From Alphaproteobacteria bacterium (GTDB taxonomy: Bacteria; Myxococcota_A; UBA796; GCA-2862545): a stretch of 43,337 nucleotides of DNA. Positions 43,025 to 43,337 of this stretch are shown here, one piece after another (positions within the stretch are counted from its first letter, which is position 1; every line of letters begins with the position of its first letter). The notes under the pieces were generated by a model that saw only the letters and a program-made list of their open reading frames with translations, had not been told where the DNA came from and did not search any database. The stretch spans positions 1-43,337 of the forward strand of contig JACKEP010000035.1 of the NCBI GenBank assembly GCA_020632915.1, given 5' to 3'. A program made the translations under genes and the position numbers.

Positions 43025-43337
43025 CGCCGTGGCTGCTGGCGTGGCTCGCCCTGGCGGCGCCGTCGTGGGCGCAGGACGGCGCGCTCGCCTCCACGACGAC
43101 GCGATCGTCGTCGGGCGCGGCGCCCGGCTGGGTCCGCAACCGGCTGACCACCGGCGCGTGGTTCGGCTACGCGCAGACCACGGGAGACGCCGATCTCGAG
43201 GTGATCGTCAGCGACGCGCTGACCGCGTCGCTCGCGCACCGCGACGGCCTGGACGTGCGCTTCCTGTTCGCGGGCCGCACGGGCATCCGCACGCTCGACG
43301 GCCGCCTCGACGACCCGCGGGTCCGCGCGCTCGGTGT
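43021..43337 (+). CDS. Exported protein, probable outer-membrane barrel (partial)
   Basis: The frame starts with GTG overlapping the 27-haem stop (GTGA) and is still open at the right edge after 105 codons. It encodes a signal peptide (TPWLLAWLALAAPSWA-QD) followed by alternating polar/hydrophobic strands such as RLTTGAWFGYAQTTGDADLE and LDVRFLFAGRTGIRTLDGRL. That pattern suits an outer-membrane beta-barrel. In porin-cytochrome conduits a barrel gene sits beside the multihaem genes, so an MtrB/PioB-like or functionally similar porin is a reasonable guess, but the visible part carries no family signature. Confidence 0.7.
   Translation, partial: MTPWLLAWLALAAPSWAQDGALASTTTRSSSGAAPGWVRNRLTTGAWFGYAQTTGDADLEVIVSDALTASLAHRDGLDVRFLFAGRTGIRTLDGRLDDPRVRALG

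Overview
The window is very GC-rich, densely coded DNA with many 4-bp start/stop overlaps and frequent GTG starts. Several features point to a Gram-negative bacterium: lipobox lipoproteins, two tripartite efflux systems with outer-membrane channels, and multihaem c-type cytochromes. MopE-like and thrombospondin-type-3 calcium-binding secreted proteins, CX4CH/CX2CH cytochrome modules of the kind known from Geobacter, and an N-type ATPase together suggest a Myxococcota / former deltaproteobacterial lineage. That placement is inference; no rRNA or marker gene is present.

Layout. 2-1400: end of a leucine-rich-repeat-like protein and a DUF4423-like regulator. 1475-4482: a tight arsenic operon (arsR, acr3, an ArsC-VOC fusion, arsH) behind a clear ArsR-type operator. 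4505-7197: a divergent pair, a lipoprotein with one CXXCH and a MopE-like secreted protein, separated by a 17-copy GGGARC hexamer array. 7261-14999: a divergent efflux locus. The minus arm encodes a TolC-like channel, response regulator, histidine kinase and PDZ protein; the plus arm encodes a MacA-like adaptor, ABC ATPase and MacB-like permease. Nested inverted repeats lie between the arms. 15063-18268: a TSP3 secreted protein, a methyltransferase and a second arsenic locus (arsI plus an ECF sigma factor, both with cysteine-pair tails). 18427-23028: a large lipoprotein, a SRPBCC-cytochrome P450 fusion and a macro-like conserved protein. 23128-29158: an N-ATPase operon (beta, epsilon, AtpQ, a, c, b, alpha, gamma) without a separate delta gene and without atpR. 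29169-35631: a TetR-controlled RND pump operon with its own outer-membrane factor. 35633-37213: a polytopic membrane protein. 37516-43337: a 35-haem lipoprotein cytochrome, a 27-haem cytochrome and the start of a probable outer-membrane protein, all overlapping.

The most unusual parts are the giant cytochrome cluster, which looks like an extracellular or trans-envelope electron conduit with near-identical 257-residue eight-haem modules; the SRPBCC-P450 fusion with an atypical I-helix; the ArsC-VOC fusion next to a separate ArsI/ECF pair; and the reduced N-ATPase whose alpha subunit has Arg in place of the P-loop Lys.
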